DNA of 64,000 nucleotides. Source: Castanea sativa. Its lineage: Eukaryota; Streptophyta; Magnoliopsida; Fagales; Fagaceae. Position numbers and translations under genes: made by a program. Positions 25,460 through 39,100 of the stretch are shown piece by piece. Within the stretch, counting starts at the first letter, position 1. Each line of letters opens with the position of its first letter. The stretch covers positions 8,462,001 through 8,526,000 of the forward strand of contig NC_134017.1 of assembly GCF_040712315.1 (NCBI RefSeq). The letters are read 5' to 3'. The notes under the pieces are model-generated. The model was not told where the DNA came from. It did not search any database and saw only the letters and a list, made by a program, of their open reading frames with translations.

Positions 25460-25750
25460 TGTTTTAACGCCAACCATAATCATTTTTGAAAAATATTTAC
25501 TTCACACCGAACATCATTCTTGCATTATACTTTGAAAATTGAAAGAAAGAAACAATGAACTCATAACATGATTTTTTTTTAACGAGAGTGTTTAGAGTTC
25601 GTTGTACACCTTACTATCCCCCGAGTATGTAACTTCTTTGTCCCACACAGATTACATGGAGTAATTTCTTGAGATGATCAAAAAATGTTAATGACAGGTT
25701 TTAAATTCAGAACCTTGTGGATCTTGTTAAGTACATTAGGCCAACCCATT
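24416..25750. other. Gene-poor AT-rich spacer
   Basis: No gene recognised. It contains a (TA)n-(GA)n compound microsatellite at about 25420-25460 and two short TAGCTCAACTT.TAAAAG segments (near 24795 and 25393) that may be SINE A-box remnants. Confidence 0.5.
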
Positions 25751-25757
25751 TGATTTT

Positions 25758-25870
25758 GTTAAGTACATAGCTTTTGTTGATAATTTGATGGTCGAGAGTG
25801 AGAACATTCGAACCTAGTCATCTCTATTGAAAACATCCAAAAGTGTGAGTTGAGTTACAAAACTCTTGTC
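25758..25870 (-). mobile_element. Second SINE family, tRNA-derived
   Basis: The minus strand has A-box-like GTAACTCAACTCACAC (near 25848-25863), B box GGTTCGAATG (near 25809-25818) and the 3' end ATTATCAACAAAA. Flanking TTAAGTACATAG and TTAAGTATGTAA may be worn target repeats. The body differs from the SINEs at 20175 and 24241. Confidence 0.5.
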
Positions 25871-25979
25871 AAATTAAGTATGTAATTAAACCCAAACAAC
25901 TCGTGCAAATTTATAAATAAGTTTTTTGTTGATGATAAATATGCAAAAGTTCAATTTATAGTGTTTGTTATAATGGTTA

Positions 25980-26375
25980 TCTATACTACTATTTAAGGGG
26001 CTTTCCCTGTTTGGATTCCACATTTTTTAGTTCAAAAATATCCCTACAGTCTTATGTTTAAGTAGAGACAAAACTAAAGGACAATCCGGTAAAAACTCAT
26101 TTTTTTAATTCAAAGATGTCCCTACAGTCTTATGTTTAAGTAGAGACAAAACTAAAGGACAATCCGGTAAAAATGCAACTTCAACTCTCACTAAAATATT
26201 GCCTAAAAAATAGGACTACTCTCTTATTAATTTTTAAATTAATTTATTCACTTATAAATTAGATTTTTAAAATAAAAATCATATATATATAATAATTAAA
26301 TATAATTTTTTTTAACAAGAACCACTAAAAAAGAAAAGTCTCATCGCACGCGCGAAGCGCGTTTGATGAGACTAG
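25980..26375 (+). mobile_element. Small non-autonomous Helitron (396 bp)
   Basis: It begins TCTATACTACTATTTAAG after an A and ends CTAG before a T, the Helitron insertion pattern. Just before the 3' end is a perfect hairpin ACGCGC-GAA-GCGCGT (26348-26362), enclosed by an outer CTCATC/GATGAG pairing. Internally a 77-bp unit is repeated in tandem (26022-26098 and 26099-26175). No Rep/helicase is present. Confidence 0.8.
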
Positions 26376-26952
26376 TATCTTGTTTTTTATTATCGGGTTA
26401 AGAAATTAGTTGATTTTTTATATAGGCCCGTAAATCACTTATTTGACCGTAAAACACTTTACAAGTTTACGAGTTGACCGGAAGTCTGTAACTCACTGTA
26501 ATCAGGTGATTAAACTTCAAAACCTATTAAATGTTTTGCTTGATTAGTCAATAATAATGGGTCCCAACGTGACTGGTCGTTTTGAGCTTTGTAAATGTAA
26601 ACACACAAACAGAGTGGTGTTGTGTAGCCGTGTGTAGCTGATTACCACCATTGTCCCCACATCGCTCTCACTGCCCCATACAAATCCAAAACCTCTTCTA
26701 AAAACAGAGAGACACGGAGAAAAATATAAATAAACAACAGAAAATAACTTAAACAACCTCGAAGTTTTAGAGACAGAGACCAAAAGCTTAGAGAGAGAAA
26801 GGAACGGTGAGTTAAGTTAAGCAAACGAGGTTTTGAGAGAGAAAGAGAGAGACCCAGATAGAAAAAATAAAAAAAATTAAAACTTTGAAGTTAGAGAGAG
26901 AGAGAGAGACCAAAGCTTAGAGAGAGAAAGGAACAGTGAACTGAACCAAAGT

Positions 26953-26976
26953 TTAGAGAGAGAGAGAGAGAGAGAG
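26953..26976. repeat. (GA)n microsatellite in probable myosin leader
   Basis: One of several AGAGAG tracts between about 26760 and 26980, in sequence likely to be the promoter or 5' UTR of the myosin gene. Confidence 0.6.
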
Positions 26977-27101
26977 GTGGGTTTGAGAGGGAAGGAATTG
27001 ATGGGTGTTTTGTTTGAAATGAAAAGCTATTTGATTGAGGCTTCTTATTTGATGTGCTGGGGTTGCTGAATTGAAGTGCAAATAGTGGAATTTGTTTTGG
27101 A

Positions 27102-30100
27102 ATGGTAAATTTTCAAAGCCTGCCACCTTTGTTTTTGTTTGTTTACTTCATTGCTCTCTCTCTCTCCCTCTCTCTCCTTCTTTTGAAGTTGTTGCTGTGC
27201 TTGCCTGTTGAGGGTTTGTTTTATGTGACTTGTTCTTGCTGGGTTTTTTACCATGTGTTTTTGAATTTTGAGTTGGGGGTGACTTTTTTTGTGTGTTTCT
27301 AAATTTTGAGGAACTGGGTTTGTTCTTGATTTTCTTTAAGGTACTAATTTGTTATGTGCAATTGTCCATGAATAAGTTTTCTCTTTCAATAGAAAAAAAA
27401 GGTACTGAATTTCAATAGAATTCAACTTTTCTTTAAGTTATCTCTCTCTCTCTCTCTCTCTCTTATTTGTAGGTTTACTGGTTGAAGTTTTGTTGTCTTT
27501 AGCTACCTCTTATGGGCTTACCTTGTGTGTATGTATGTTTTAACTTGTTTGTTTGAAGAAATTTAATTTTGGTTGGAATTTGTTTTATTTTTTATTATTC
27601 AAATTTAAGGAAATGGGGTTTGTGTTTGTGTTTGTTTGTTTGTTTTTCATAATTCTCTACTCTGAAGGCAACAAATAGTGAAACTTGAGAATTATAGTGA
27701 CAATATCTTATTAAAAATAGATACTTTTAATTAAATTTAAATGTTGGTTTTAATTTCATCAAAAAGGTCACAATTGCTTGGATATTAGGAGGTTTCTGAA
27801 TCAATAAGTGTCTTTTTGGCTATAGGTACTGGCTAAGGTTTACTTCTTGTCTTTACAGAACTAGATAATTTCATCAAGACTTTGATCTAGATTGCATGCT
27901 TACTCATGAATGTTTGATGTAATTAATGCTCTATTCATTTTTTATATCTTAGTAGCAATGTATCTTATGCTCTCTATTTTTTTTATAACATTCTGTTATG
28001 AATATTGATATTGCTGTTTTGTGCTCTGTCATAGTCTTAAGTTTTAATGCAAACATCATTTTCACAATGAACTTGTAAGTCTTTAATGCACTTCTGGGCT
28101 TCATTCAAACTTTGATGTTTTTTTCTGCGTTCTTGCTATTTGTAGGCATCACCGGTTAACATAGTTGTGGGTTCTCATGTATGGGTTGACGATCCAGTTT
28201 TGGCATGGTTGGATGGGGAAGTTACTCGGATCAATGGCCAGGAGGTTCATGTCAAAACCACCAATGGAAAAACAGTAAGTGCTCCTTTACTTGGTTATTT
28301 TTGTATGAATGGACCTGTCCCTTAAATCTACCACTTCTTGATGCAAATGGAATTATTGAGAACATTCATGACTTGTGACATAAATGAGCATTATAGGTTT
28401 TGTATGTATTTATCCTTCTTTCTGAAAATATTTTACCTTGTATTTGGATTTGATAAATTATTGGAATTTTCAAAATGAGGGGAATTTCAAGTCTATCGAT
28501 TTAATTTTGCATTGTTTGGTTCGGTAGATCTTGAAATTAAGAAATTAGACTATTTTAGTAGTTACAACGATGATGGTACAATTACTACTCTTCATACTAA
28601 TGCCATTGCCACCACCACCACCACCACCACTACCGCCTTCATTATCATTGTCAATGTTGTTGTTAAGTGTGGAAATCAAGAAATGTATGTATCTAGCTGT
28701 ATTCAAGGTCAGCTGGTCCTTCAAGAGAGAAAGAGAGAGAGAGAGAGAGAAAAGGAAGAAAAGAATTGGAACTGAATTTAGAACATTTTTATTGCTTAAT
28801 CTTCATTCAATTAGTAATGCCCTCTTTATACATCACTCAGCAATTCCCTAATCCCCTACTCTAACTGATTGATACAGTAACCACTAGCCAACTATCACAA
28901 CCAACTCACAATTATCAATAACTGCCACTAACTGTCACCAACTGATTTCCCTCCTTCTCATTAGAATACAATTGCAAACAAAACCCCATCGTGAGAACTT
29001 AAGTCACCATCGAGAACACAATCTTCAGTTTCAATCTTCCTAGACACTGCATCAGCCACCAAATTATCCTTCCCCTTCTTATATTCTACTATAAAAGCAT
29101 ACCCTAACAGTTTAGTAAACCACTTTTGCTGAGCTGGGGTGCCAATTTTCTGTTCCTACAAATACTTTAGGCTCTGCTGATCAGTCTTGACAACAAAAGG
29201 TCTTCCCACCAAGTATGCCCTCCACCTCTTGACAGCAGTGACTAGAGCTAACAATTCCTTCTCATTTGTAGACAAGGATAAATTTTTACCCTTGAGAGCA
29301 TGACTGTGAAGGGCTATAGGTCTGCCTTGCTGCATAAAAACTGCACCCAACCCTCTTCCTGAAGCATCACACTCCACAACAAATGGTTTTTCAAAATTAG
29401 GCAAAGCCAACGCAGGTGGTTGAACCATAGCTGTCTTGAGCTGCTGAAAAGCCAACTCAGCCTTATCTGACCAGGAGAATGAATCATTCTTCAACAAGGC
29501 TGTCAGAGGAGATGCAATCTGGCCATACCCCTTGACAAGTTTTCTGTAATACCTTGTGAGACCTAAGAACCCTCTTAAGGACTTAATATCCTTAGGAATA
29601 GGCCACTGCTGCATAGCAGCAGTCTTCTTAGGGTCAGTGTGCACTCCTTCACTAGTGATCACATGTCCCAAGTACTCCATTTCTTTACAAGCAAACATGC
29701 ATTTAGATTATTTGGCATACAATTTATTAGCAGCTAAAATCTCCAAAACAGTTCTAAGGTGGAGGATATGATCAGGCATTGATTTGCCATGTACCAGTAT
29801 ATCATCAAATAAGACTAACACAAAATTCCTTAGAAAGGGCTTGAATACCTGATTCATTAAGGATTGGAAAGTTGATGGGGCATTGGTCAAGCCAAATGGC
29901 ATAGCTGAGAACTCATAATGGCCTTCATATGCTTTGTAAGCTGTCTTGGGTATATCCTCTTCCTTCATTTTGATCCGATGGTATCCAGACCTGAAGTCAA
30001 GCTTAGAAAAAATAACAGCTCCATTCAATTCATCCAGCAATTCATCAATGATAGGAATGGGAAACTTGTCCTTAACAGTGTTGTTGTTTAATGCCCTATA

Positions 30101-33100
30101 GTCAATACACATCCTCCGTGATCCATCTGCCTTCCTCACCAATAAGACGAGAAGCAAAGGGGCTGCAGCTGCTCCTAATTGAACCAACAAACAACAATTC
30201 CTTCACAATCTTCTCAATCTCATTCTTTTGATAAAATGGATATCTATAAGGCCTCTGGCAAACTGGTTGAGTGCCCTCCTTAAGATTAATCTGATGTTCA
30301 TGTCCCTTAAGAGGAGGCAAACCCCTTGGAGTCTCAAAGACATGGTTAAACTCTTGCAGTAATGATTCTACTGCTCTAGGCACCTTGGCTGCTGGCACAT
30401 CTCCTTCTGTAGTAGAAAATTGCAGTAAAATCCTTTCCTTACTGGAGTTTTAAAGAATTGATCACAATCCATTAGCTGTATTCGAGGTCAGCTGGTCCTC
30501 CTAGAGAGAGAGAGAGAGAAAAGGAAGAAAAGAATTGGAACTAAATTTAGAACATTCTTATTGCTTAATCTTCATTCAATCAGTAACGCCCTCATTATAC
30601 ATCACTTAGCAATTCCCTAATCCCCTACTCTAACTGATTCATACAGTAGCCACTAGCCAACTGTTACAACCAACTCACAGCTATCAATAACTGCCACTAA
30701 CTGATTTCCCTCCGTCTCTTTAGAATACAATTGCAATACAATCTCTAACAGTTGTTGCCACAGCCATTGCTGGTACCACTACCATCACCTGCCAGTGTCA
30801 CGGCCATCACCACTGCCACAACTAGCACTCATCGGCATTGCCACTACCACCACCACCCTCGTCACCACTGCCAACATTATGATACCATATGGTCATCAAA
30901 TGACACATTCCCTATGGAATTTGAACTTGGGATTTGGATACTTGATTCCAAGTTCAAAATTCTGCAGGTTTTTTGGATTACCTTTTTTGTTAACACAAAC
31001 AAAGGAAACCAATATTGGGAACTATCAAGTTACAACTTTGAGTAAAATTTCACCTCAAAATTCCTCATCTAAACACAATTTTTTTTTTAGAATTTCAAAA
31101 TTCTTCTAAAAATATAGGAAAAGACAGGTTCAAGTAAAGTGGTTTTCAAAGATTTAGTGCAGAAGTTATGCTGAGTATATTGGGAGCTTTCAAACTTATA
31201 ATCTAATCTAACATTAACGGCAGAATTAATTATAGATGAAACAAGAGGTTAAGCATGAGCATAGTGTAAACCATGAAGCAAAGAAAGAAAGATTATTGTT
31301 TGCCTATCCAGAATCATGGTCATTCTAGTGTCACTGTAGACAACAATCTAAAGGGGGAAAAACCCTATTGATGTGGTGATCAAAGCTGCACAATCATGTG
31401 AAGAGTCAGTTCATATTGGCTTACAGTGTAAGTTCTTGGGCACGATTATCTCTGATTCTTTGTGCTTTTGTTTTTTAAATTACAATCTCTCCCCTCTATT
31501 CTCTCAAACAACAAAGAATTTAAAACTATTAAGCTTTTGGCATGGCTCCACTAATTTTGAACCAAAATTTGTGAGGGAAAGTGCTATATATCCTGCACTT
31601 CTTGGCTCCTGATTTCTTGTTTTTAAGCTCTCTCAAAAGTTTAAGGATTTAACCATATGCTACAAAGTTGATGACATTTTTGTTTTATAGCTGAAAGGGA
31701 AATGGAAGCAGTTTGCTTGTCTAAATTAGGTAGCTTGCCATCTTCCCATCCAAGACTTGTAAAATAAAGTGATGGTAACAACACAATTAAAAATTGATAA
31801 CAGAACATGTTGCAAGTTTTGCCATATCATGTAACATTTTGCACAATACCAAATGAAGATCTCTATTCTAATAAGACTGTTTTATTAAGTCGCATTTGCT
31901 ACCCAGCTTCTAGGACTTTTTCTAAGTGTTCTACAACAAACATGAGAATAACTCCTGCATTTTCATAAATACAATAAATTTGTTCCTAATCCAAACATAG
32001 AAGAACTCCTATTTATACCAAAGACTCTTCTTGAACTAATGCTAATGGTTTGTCCAAATAGACCTAACCTCTCTGTTCAGTAGTAAGAAATTGAACGTAT
32101 TAGTATATAATTCTCCCATGTATCTTTAATTTATCTATAGGTCAGTCAATTTCTCTAAAAGAAAGTGCAACTTTTAGGTAATCAGCACCTAGAGTTTTTA
32201 CGTGTTTCTCTTGCATGTAAATCTGGTTCTAATCAAGTTGATGACTGGTGCAGGTCATTAAAAGTATATCAAAAGTGTTTCCAAAGGATACTGAAGCTCC
32301 TCCTGGAGGGGTTGATGACATGACAAAGCTTTCCTATTTGCATGAACCTGGAGTTCTGCAAAACTTGGCCACTAGATATGAACTTAATGAAATCTATGTG
32401 AGCTATGTTACCTTTTATCTTTCCTTGGGACATGTTAACATGCTGAAGCAACTGTTTAGAAATAATTTTTTGATGTAATACTTGAAATTACCTTTCTCAG
32501 ACATACACGGGAAATATCCTGATAGCAATTAATCCATTTCAACGATTGCCACATCTATATGACACACACATGATGGAACAATACAAAGGAGCTGCTCTTG
32601 GGGAGCTGAGTCCTCATGTCTTTGCAGTTGCAGATGTTGCATACAGGTTAATTAAGATTCACCTTCTGGATGTCACTGTTTTTTTGTTTACCTGTGGGGT
32701 AGTTTCTTATTTGACATGCTGTTTAAGATAATAGGGCAATGATTAATGAAGGAAAAAGCAATTCAATTTTGGTTAGTGGAGAAAGTGGTGCTGGTAAAAC
32801 TGAGACAACAAAGATGCTCATGAGATATCTTGCACACTTAGGTGGGCGATCTGGAGTAGAAGGACGAACAGTTGAACAGCAAGTTCTGGAGGTATGAATG
32901 TATGATGAAGTTATTATTAGTTGCATTCTATTTCTGGTTTTCAAAGTTCCCTATATGAGCATATACTTGACATATTATCTCAAGAACCAAGTAAAAACAA
33001 GGTTTATGTCCTCATTGATTTATTATTATTATTTTTTTAATAATACAGTCCAACCCAGTTCTTGAGGCCTTTGGTAATGCCAAAACAGTTCGGAACAACA

Positions 33101-36100
33101 ACTCAAGGTGTGTATCAATCATATCAAAATTCACTTTATACTTTATAGTTTCATTTCTTCTTCATTTTGATTATACAGACTGCATAAATTTCTTAACCAT
33201 TCTTATTTTGAGATATCTCTGTTTGAAGTTCTCATTATAATATCTCTTTCATGTCATCGTGACACTACTATGTAGTCGTTTTGGTAAATTTGTTGAAATC
33301 CAATTCGACAAGAATGGTAGGATATCTGGGGCAGCAATTAGAACGTATCTGCTCGAAAGGTCTCGTGTTTGCCAGATTTCTGTTCCCGAAAGAAATTACC
33401 ATTGCTTTTACCTCCTTTGTGCTGCACCACCTGAGGTATTTTACACTATTCTGCTTGTCAATTTGTTTCTCTATATTTATCTTTTAAATCAAGCAAGTTC
33501 AACTATTGTTAGTGTTATCTGTAAGTATAAGTTCCATTTCAAAATTTTTATTTTTACCTTTTGTTTTCAAATATTTGTAGGACATTGAGAAATATAAGTT
33601 GGGGAGTCCGAAAACTTTCCATTATTTAAATCAATCAAATTGCTATGAGCTTGATGGTGTAAATGATGCTCATGAATATCTTGCAACCAGGAGAGCTATG
33701 GAAATAGTTGGAATTAATGAGGAAGAACAGGTTGCCTTTCTGTAACTTTTGACGATGCATGTTCTTTATGAAGGTTCAACCAGATTTCTCATCATTATAT
33801 AATTCTTTTCAGGAGGCAATATTCAGGGTTGTAGCTGCAATTCTTCACCTTGGTAATATTAATTTTGCCAAAGGGAAGGAAATAGATTCCTCTGTCATTA
33901 AGGATGAAAAGTCTAGATTCCATCTTAATATGACCGCAGAACTTCTTAGGTGTGTTTCTTTTACTTGTTCACATGAGAAGTGCATTTCTGAATCTTGTTC
34001 TGAAATCTATTTAATGGTGTCATGTTTCACTGTTAATCATAATCATTTTACAGGTGTGATGCCCAGAGCTTGGAAGATGCTCTAATTAAACGTGTAATGG
34101 TGACACCTGAAGAAATTATTACAAGAACTCTTGACCCTGAAAATGCAATTGCTAGCAGAGATGCATTAGCCAAGACAATATATTCTCGCTTGTTTGACTG
34201 GTAAGGGGCTCATTAGACTTTTTATCTTCTCCCTGGTTTGTATTATAGTCTTCTTATCTTTGTATATGTTTGGTAATATTTTGATTTACCACTTGTTTTG
34301 ACAGGCTTGTGGAAAAAATTAACATTTCTATTGGACAGGATCCAAACTCAAAGTCAATAATTGGAGTCCTTGATATCTATGGTTTTGAAAGTTTTAAGTG
34401 CAATAGGTATGCTATTACAATCTTTTGATTTCACTGGAGCAAGATAAATTTCATTTCTTTAGAGGCAGAGAGCGGACACTATGCATCACATGCGTTTTAT
34501 ATAATTTTCCAAAAAGTTATGAAGTTTGTGCTCCAATGACATTGTGCCCCTCCCCTCCACCCTAACAACTACAACAACAACCAAAAGAAAAGAAAGACAA
34601 AGAACAGTGCACAACTACAAACAATATTTCATTAGTTTTGTGCTGACATCTTCCTATAAAACAGTTTTGAGCAGTTCTGCATCAATTTCACAAATGAAAA
34701 ACTACAACAGCATTTCAATCAGGTCAGGTTATTAATCAATAACAGTTGTTTTGGGTCCTAATTATTGAGATAGCTTATAGGCTGATTTTGGTTATTTTTA
34801 ATTGTGCTCTTGCAGCATGTGTTTAAAATGGAGCAGGAAGAGTATACCAAAGAAGAGATAGATTGGAGCTACATTGAGTTTGTCGATAACCAAGATGTGC
34901 TTGATCTGATTGAAAAGGTTTTTTGTTGTTACACAATATTTTAACTTAGAAATTTGTGATTCTCATTTCGAGGCTGTTTTAAAGGACTTGTGTTTTAGTA
35001 GTTAGATTAATAGATTCATGTTGTGATTTGGTATTTACTTATAATAAAAAAAAATGTTGTCGTTTGATATTTGAGTGCATATCATAACCATATTATACTG
35101 CATATCATTTATCTAATGAATGAGTAATTTAATCTTTTACAGAAACCTGGTGGAATTATTGCGCTACTTGATGAGGCCTGGTAATATGCTGCTCTTGCTT
35201 TATGCGGTTTAATTCTAGATTTCAATCTTGATCATAATTAACTGATATTTACATTCCATTTCTTCCATTTGGCTGGTCTCTGCATTCTGTTACATATGGT
35301 AGTTTCTTGTTCTGCTCTGCTACTCATATTTATCTGATTCTTGAATGCAGTATGTTTCCTAAATCAACACATGAAACATTTGCACAGAAGTTGTACCAGA
35401 CATTTAAGAATCACCAGCGCTTTATCAAACCAAAGCTTTCTCGCACAAATTTTACCATATCACACTATGCAGGGGAGGTATACAATTTTGTTTTGTCACA
35501 TTAGCTGTTTGCCTCGGGAAGGTTTAGGGCATTTTCTCTAGCTTCTGAAATCTTCTCAATTTTGAAGGTAACTTATCAAGCTGATCAGTTCCTGGACAAG
35601 AACAAAGATTATGTGGTGGCAGAACATCAAGCTTTATTGACAGCCTCAAAGTGCTCTTTTGTGGTGGGTCTCTTTCCCCCACTTCCAGAAGAATCATCAA
35701 AGTCATCCAAATTTTCCTCCATTGGAGCACGCTTCAAGGTGAGTGCATGCATATCCTTTTCAACTTCTCTTGTTTGGATGGGGTTAACAATAACATATGA
35801 TGGGTGTGTAGGCGAGTGTTGTCGACCATCCTAATTATTTGTTTAACTGTTGTATGCCATGATTTCATTGACCTCTACCCATATGCATTTCACTTCAATA
35901 ATTTTCATATATATTCCTTGACAAATCCCCTCAATTTCTTTGTGGTCAGTCTTATGTTTTTATGCCTCAAGTTGGCTGACATACCGTGGTCTTCTTTTGC
36001 CCATCACATGCTTGCAATTTACTTTAGAAGACTTTGTTAGAAATAAGTGGTTAAATAATTAAATTTACCATATCCCAATAGTTTAAACTTTTTGGGCAAT

Positions 36101-39100
36101 CGGTAATTTGACATGGTATCTGTTAGACTTATGGTTAAGTGATTAAATTCACCATTTCTTAATAGCTTAAACTTTTGAGACAATCGGTAATTTAACATGG
36201 TATCAAAGCAGGAGGTTCTAAGTTCGATTTTTGGTTTTACTTTACCTCCCATTTAAAATGTTAAATTCCCACTTGTTGAGCCCCTACTTATTAAGGGGAA
36301 GTTTAGGCCCACAAGTGAGGGGGAGTGTTAGACTTATGGTTAAGTGATTAAATTCACCATTTACTAATAACTTAAGCTTTTGGGACAATCGGTAATTTAA
36401 CAGTATCAAAGCAGGAGGTCCTGAATTTGATCTCTGTTTCCTCCACTCTACCTCCCATTTAAATTCCCATGTGTTAGGCTTCACTTATTAAAAGGTAGTT
36501 TCGGCCCACACATGGGGGGAGTGTTAGGAATATGTGGCTAAATGATTAAATTTACTATATCCCAATAGCTTAAACTTTTAGGACAATCGGTAATTTAAAA
36601 GATCTAAAGGTCAAGCCTTTTCTTTTTTCAATAGCTTTTCAGTGGTATTTTGATACTGTCAGTAATGATATAATTGGTAATTTTACAAGGTTCATTGTTT
36701 TGTTGTGGACTAATATGCTCTGTGTTTGACAATTACAATTTTACCGGTGTTCAATATGAATATTACTTATAATTTTGATTACAGAATATGAGAAATGATT
36801 TAATGAATCAATTATGGTAATTGGCAGCTACAACTTCAATCGTTGATGGAGACCTTGAGTGCCACAGAACCTCATTACATCAGATGTGTGAAGCCAAATA
36901 ACGTCCTGAAACCTGCTATTTTTGAGAATTCTAATATCATTCAACAATTACGCTGTGGTGTGAGTATGATTTTGTCAAAATGTACCTTTGTTTTTTTCCT
37001 CATCAAAAATTGTATACTTTTGTTTTCATATGATCTGATTTTTTGTTGTCATCTAGGGTGTCCTTGAGGCCATCAGGATAAGTTGTGCTGGATATCCTAC
37101 CAGACGCACATTTTATGAGTTTCTTAATCGTTTTGGTGTTCTGGCTCCAGAAGTTCTGGAAGGAAAGTATGTAATAATTAATCTTTTTACACAGAATTTT
37201 GGATTTTTTTTTTCTTTTGTGAACTCGCTTTTTGTAGAGCTTACCACTTAAGTTGATGTAGCTCTCAAATGTTACTTAATGAATCTTTCTCCATTTCTTT
37301 TCAGTTATGATGATAAAATGGCTTGCCAAATGATTCTTGATAAGAAGGGATTGAAAGGATATCAGGTGATTCAAGTTTTTATGTTCAACTTCTCATCCCT
37401 GACCATGCTGCTTTTATGGTTTTTTGACTTGATTTTATTACCTTTTCGGGATATTATATGCATTTTCTTTGTCCCTGTATATAATAATTATTCACTGCAA
37501 TGTGAACTGGCAGATAGGCAAAGCAAAGGTTTTCCTCAGAGCTGGTCAGATGGCTGAGTTGGATGCTAGAAGAGCAGAGGTACTTGGAAATGCTGCTAGA
37601 ATTATCCAACAACAAATTCGTACATACATTGCCCGTAAAGAGTTCATCTTATTGCGCAAAGCTGCTATTCAGACGCAATCCCATTGGCGAGGTATTGTTT
37701 TCTATTGTCTTCAAATCTCTGCATTTTGTCAGTAGGAAATAAGGAAATGTCATGCTCAATTTTAATTTTATTTTGTTTTCTATTTCAGAATGTATGAAAC
37801 TTGAGAACATATTAAAATGCATGAGATTTGCAACATATGTGATTTTGGTAAAAGCAGAAAGACTTGAAAAGAATGTGTTAATGTTGCTAGCTAAATTCAG
37901 ATTTTTATCTCATGGCATGAGAAGTGTTGCCATTGCTGGAATTATGAGAGACTGATGAAAACTTCTGACAATCTGTCATGCATGTCAATATAATAGTGAG
38001 ATATGTGATTTCTTTACATATAAAGTAAATATCCGAATCAGAAAGAAGGGCAAAATATTTGAGAGGGCAGTTTCTGAAAATTGGGTGTTTTCCAAAGCTC
38101 AATCAAATAATCATATTGGTCACTGACCAAATCACTTGGACTGAACTTTTCTGTCCTTTTCTCGCTTTTTTTTTCTAGGTAAAATGGCTCGTAAACAGTA
38201 TCAGCAGTTGAGACGGGAAGCTGCAGCCCTGAAGATTCAGAAGAATTTCAGGCGATACAGTGCCAGGAAATCCCACCTAATGGTACTTTCATCGGCAATC
38301 AAATTGCAGACAGGCTTAAGAGCAATGACAGCACGCAATGAATTCAGATTACGGAAGAAAACTAAAGCTGCCATTATTATTCAGGTATCATCACTGTTCA
38401 GTGATATGATCTTTTACATATACATATTATTATTTTTACATGGGTGTTAATGCAATTTACCACTCAAGATAAGATTGTTATATTGGTTTCCCTTGAGCAT
38501 TTGCATACGCCAATTCTCTGACTTATGAAGTATGGAAAATTCAAAATTTGCTGTAGATTCTTATATATCTGTGGTTTACAGGCAAATTGGCGCTGCCACC
38601 AAGCTTATTCTTATTTTAAGAGTCTTCAGAAGGCAGCTATTGTTTCTCAGTGTGGCTGGAGATGCCGAGTTGCTAGAAGAGAGCTCAGAATGCTCAAAAT
38701 GGTATAAAATTCTTTTTAAATTTTTTTTTATCTTTCATTTTTGTTCAACTTGATGAAAGTTTATGACGTGGTTGTTATGTATGAAGAATTATAGCAAGTG
38801 CTGACATTTCCTATAAATTAATATAGGCTGCAAGGGAAACTGGGGCACTTAAAGAAGCAAAAGACAAATTAGAAAAGCGTGTGGAAGAACTTACATGGCG
38901 CTTGCAATTAGAAAAGCGATTAAGGGTAGGGATTCTTATTTTTCCATCTATTAAAATATATATTTTTATTTTTCTAATTCAGAGTCGAGGATGAATCTGA
39001 GTTTACTTCGTTTGCTGCCAATGTAGACTGATCTTGAGGAGGCAAAAGCACGCGAAACTGCCAAGCTACAAGAAGCATTGCATGCAATGCAAGTACAAGT

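Larger units (their letters stand above)
28698..30750 (-). mobile_element. Internally deleted Ty3/gypsy LTR retrotransposon, antisense in a myosin intron
   Basis: Two similar terminal repeats flank a piece of pol in antisense to the myosin gene, in the intron between 28274 and 32254. The 5' LTR is 30477-30750 (starting TGTTAGAGATTG on the minus strand) and the 3' LTR about 28698-28977; the latter lacks about 17 bp of its start. Gag, protease and integrase are absent, so it cannot move by itself. No clear 5-bp target repeat was found. Confidence 0.8.

Noticed and set aside
28512..28851. Thr-rich and Pro-rich frames in the myosin intron
   Set aside because: Translation of a CCA microsatellite and GA tract next to the LTR.
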